This document shows positions 19,415 to 20,164 of a stretch of 20,164 bases of DNA, piece by piece. How positions within the stretch are numbered: position 1 is the first letter of the stretch; each line of letters begins with the position of its first letter. A program made the position numbers and the translations under genes. The notes beneath the pieces were generated by a model that did no database searches, was not told the DNA's origin, and was given only the letters and a program-made list of their open reading frames with translations. Source of the DNA: Alectoria sarmentosa (taxonomy: Eukaryota; Ascomycota; Lecanoromycetes; Lecanorales; Parmeliaceae); assembly GCA_009733775.1 (NCBI GenBank), contig WOGZ01000472.1, forward strand, positions 1 to 20,164. The letters run 5' to 3'.

Positions 19415-19487
19415 ACGATGATTTGAGAGCCGCTGAACGGCCGTTTGAAAACCTCTTAAAGATGTACAGCGGCTTTTCAACCATCGT
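19415..19487. repeat. Second fold-back within the compound element
   Basis: Arms 19415-19435 and 19467-19487 pair at 17 of 21 positions (acgatg...gccgctg), with a 31-base loop that itself holds the palindrome aacggccgtt (19436-19445). Confidence 0.75.
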
Positions 19488-19571
19488 ATATCTGATGGAA
19501 AACCACCATCGGGTGAACATCGGATGAACATCGAATATATATCGGATGTTAAACTTGTGTGACGGCCACCT

Positions 19572-19816
19572 TAGTACTATTCTACCCGTCTGATATATTT
19601 TAAACCTCGTTGTATACGATCAAAAAGTTCGATTTATAACGATTATTTAATAGTTTTTCATCGATTATACAACCGTTGTTCAATCGTTATTCAATCGTTA
19701 TTCAATCAATCAAAAAACCCAACGCCTTTTTTAAAACCAAAAGCGGTTGAACAACCTTTATAACGTTATTGATTAATTGACCATCAAACAACCGTTTTTT
19801 GGTTTTTTGATTAACA
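19572..19816. other. AT-rich spacer with short inverted repeats
   Basis: No gene seen. 'aatcaaaaaacc' near 19707-19718 pairs with 'ggttttttgatt' at 19801-19812, and 'gttgttcaa' near 19676 pairs with 'ttgaacaac' near 19747, so the spacer could form a stem of its own. 'cgttattcaat' is repeated near 19685-19705. Base composition is intermediate between the RIP-like region and the satellites. Confidence 0.5.
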
Positions 19817-20164
19817 CATATCCATTTTCATCACATATCCGTGATCATCGCAATCACATATCCATAACCGTACCCACTGCAACCACATATCCATGACCGT
19901 ACCCACTGCAATCACATACCCATGGCCGTACCCACTGCAACCACATGATCATGGCCATACTCATTGCAACCACATACCCATGACCGTATCTATTGCAACC
20001 ACATAATCATGATCATTGCGATGACGATGACCATGTGGTTGCAGCAGCCATGGATATGTGACTGCGGTGGCCATGGATATGTGACTACGGTGGCTATGAG
20101 TATGTGACTGCGATGGCCATGGATATGTGACTGCGATGGCCATGGATATGTGACTGCGATGGCC
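19817..20164. repeat. Minisatellite in inverted, then direct orientation (runs off the right edge)
   Basis: From about 19830 to 20010 the units are the reverse complement of the 18829-19370 array (cacatatccatgaccgtacc, cactgcaac). The orientation switches around 20010-20030, where gcaaccacat and atgtggttgc form a palindrome, and from 20045 the array is direct with 23-bp units (atgtgactgcgatggccatg, gat) to the window's end. The 60-codon minus frame here is a repeat artefact. Confidence 0.9.

Larger units (their letters stand above)
18527..19571. mobile_element. Compound fold-back/minisatellite element with TIR-like ends
   Basis: The left end reads TA|CGGTGTCTGTCTCG and the right end, reverse complemented, TA|AGGTGGCCGTCACA; aligned, 10 of 14 bases after the TA match, and the flanking ACTA/TAGT is symmetric too. 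This fits a TA target duplication of Tc1/mariner type. Inside are a large fold-back (18550-18815), a minisatellite (18829-19370), a second fold-back (19415-19487) and a second copy of the 'gaacatcggatgaacatcg' repeat near the right end. I see no transposase; if mobile, it is non-autonomous. It is much richer in G and C than the rest of the window. Confidence 0.5.

Noticed and set aside
18547..19520. Open frames of up to 185 codons on both strands over the satellite region (His/Pro/Trp-rich).
   Set aside because: They arise in several overlapping frames from a 29-bp unit without stop codons. No start context, no domain, and the translation is purely periodic.
18829..20164. CRISPR-like array.
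   Set aside because: Units are adjacent and degenerate without unique spacers; this is a eukaryotic minisatellite.

Overview
The window is a nest of dead transposable elements; I see no host gene, rRNA or tRNA gene. It is extremely AT-rich, and the element copies differ from one another almost only by C-to-T and G-to-A changes. Stop codons and lost catalytic residues are mostly of the same type. That pattern, with Copia and Helitron families present, points to a filamentous ascomycete with repeat-induced point mutation (RIP). I cannot name a species.

Layout. (1) 1-1676: the 3' end of a plus-strand Copia element (RNase H end, long 3' region, purine tract, LTR). (2) 1677-2306: another plus-strand piece of the same 3' region. 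(3) 2307-~6005: a minus-strand Copia copy of the same family, 5'-truncated inside integrase. (4) ~6006-9840 and 17463-~18523: one plus-strand Helitron RepHel pseudogene, split in two. (5) 9841-17462: a full-length minus-strand Copia element of 7.6 kb with two 144-bp LTRs, flanked by the 5-bp target duplication GATTT; it sits inside the Helitron. (6) 18527-19571: a compound repeat element with TIR-like ends, holding a large fold-back and a 29-bp minisatellite; it abuts the truncated Helitron helicase. (7) 19572-20164: a spacer, then the same minisatellite in inverted and again direct orientation, running off the window.

The order of events can be read from the nesting. An older Copia layer (1-6005) was joined by the Helitron. 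The full-length Copia then hopped into the Helitron between its Rep and helicase domains. All of these were hit by RIP-like mutation. The satellite block at the right end is much richer in G and C and looks nearly untouched. No protein here is likely to be functional. The nested Helitron and its interrupted frame were found by six-frame reading by eye and recognition of family motifs; no database search was run.
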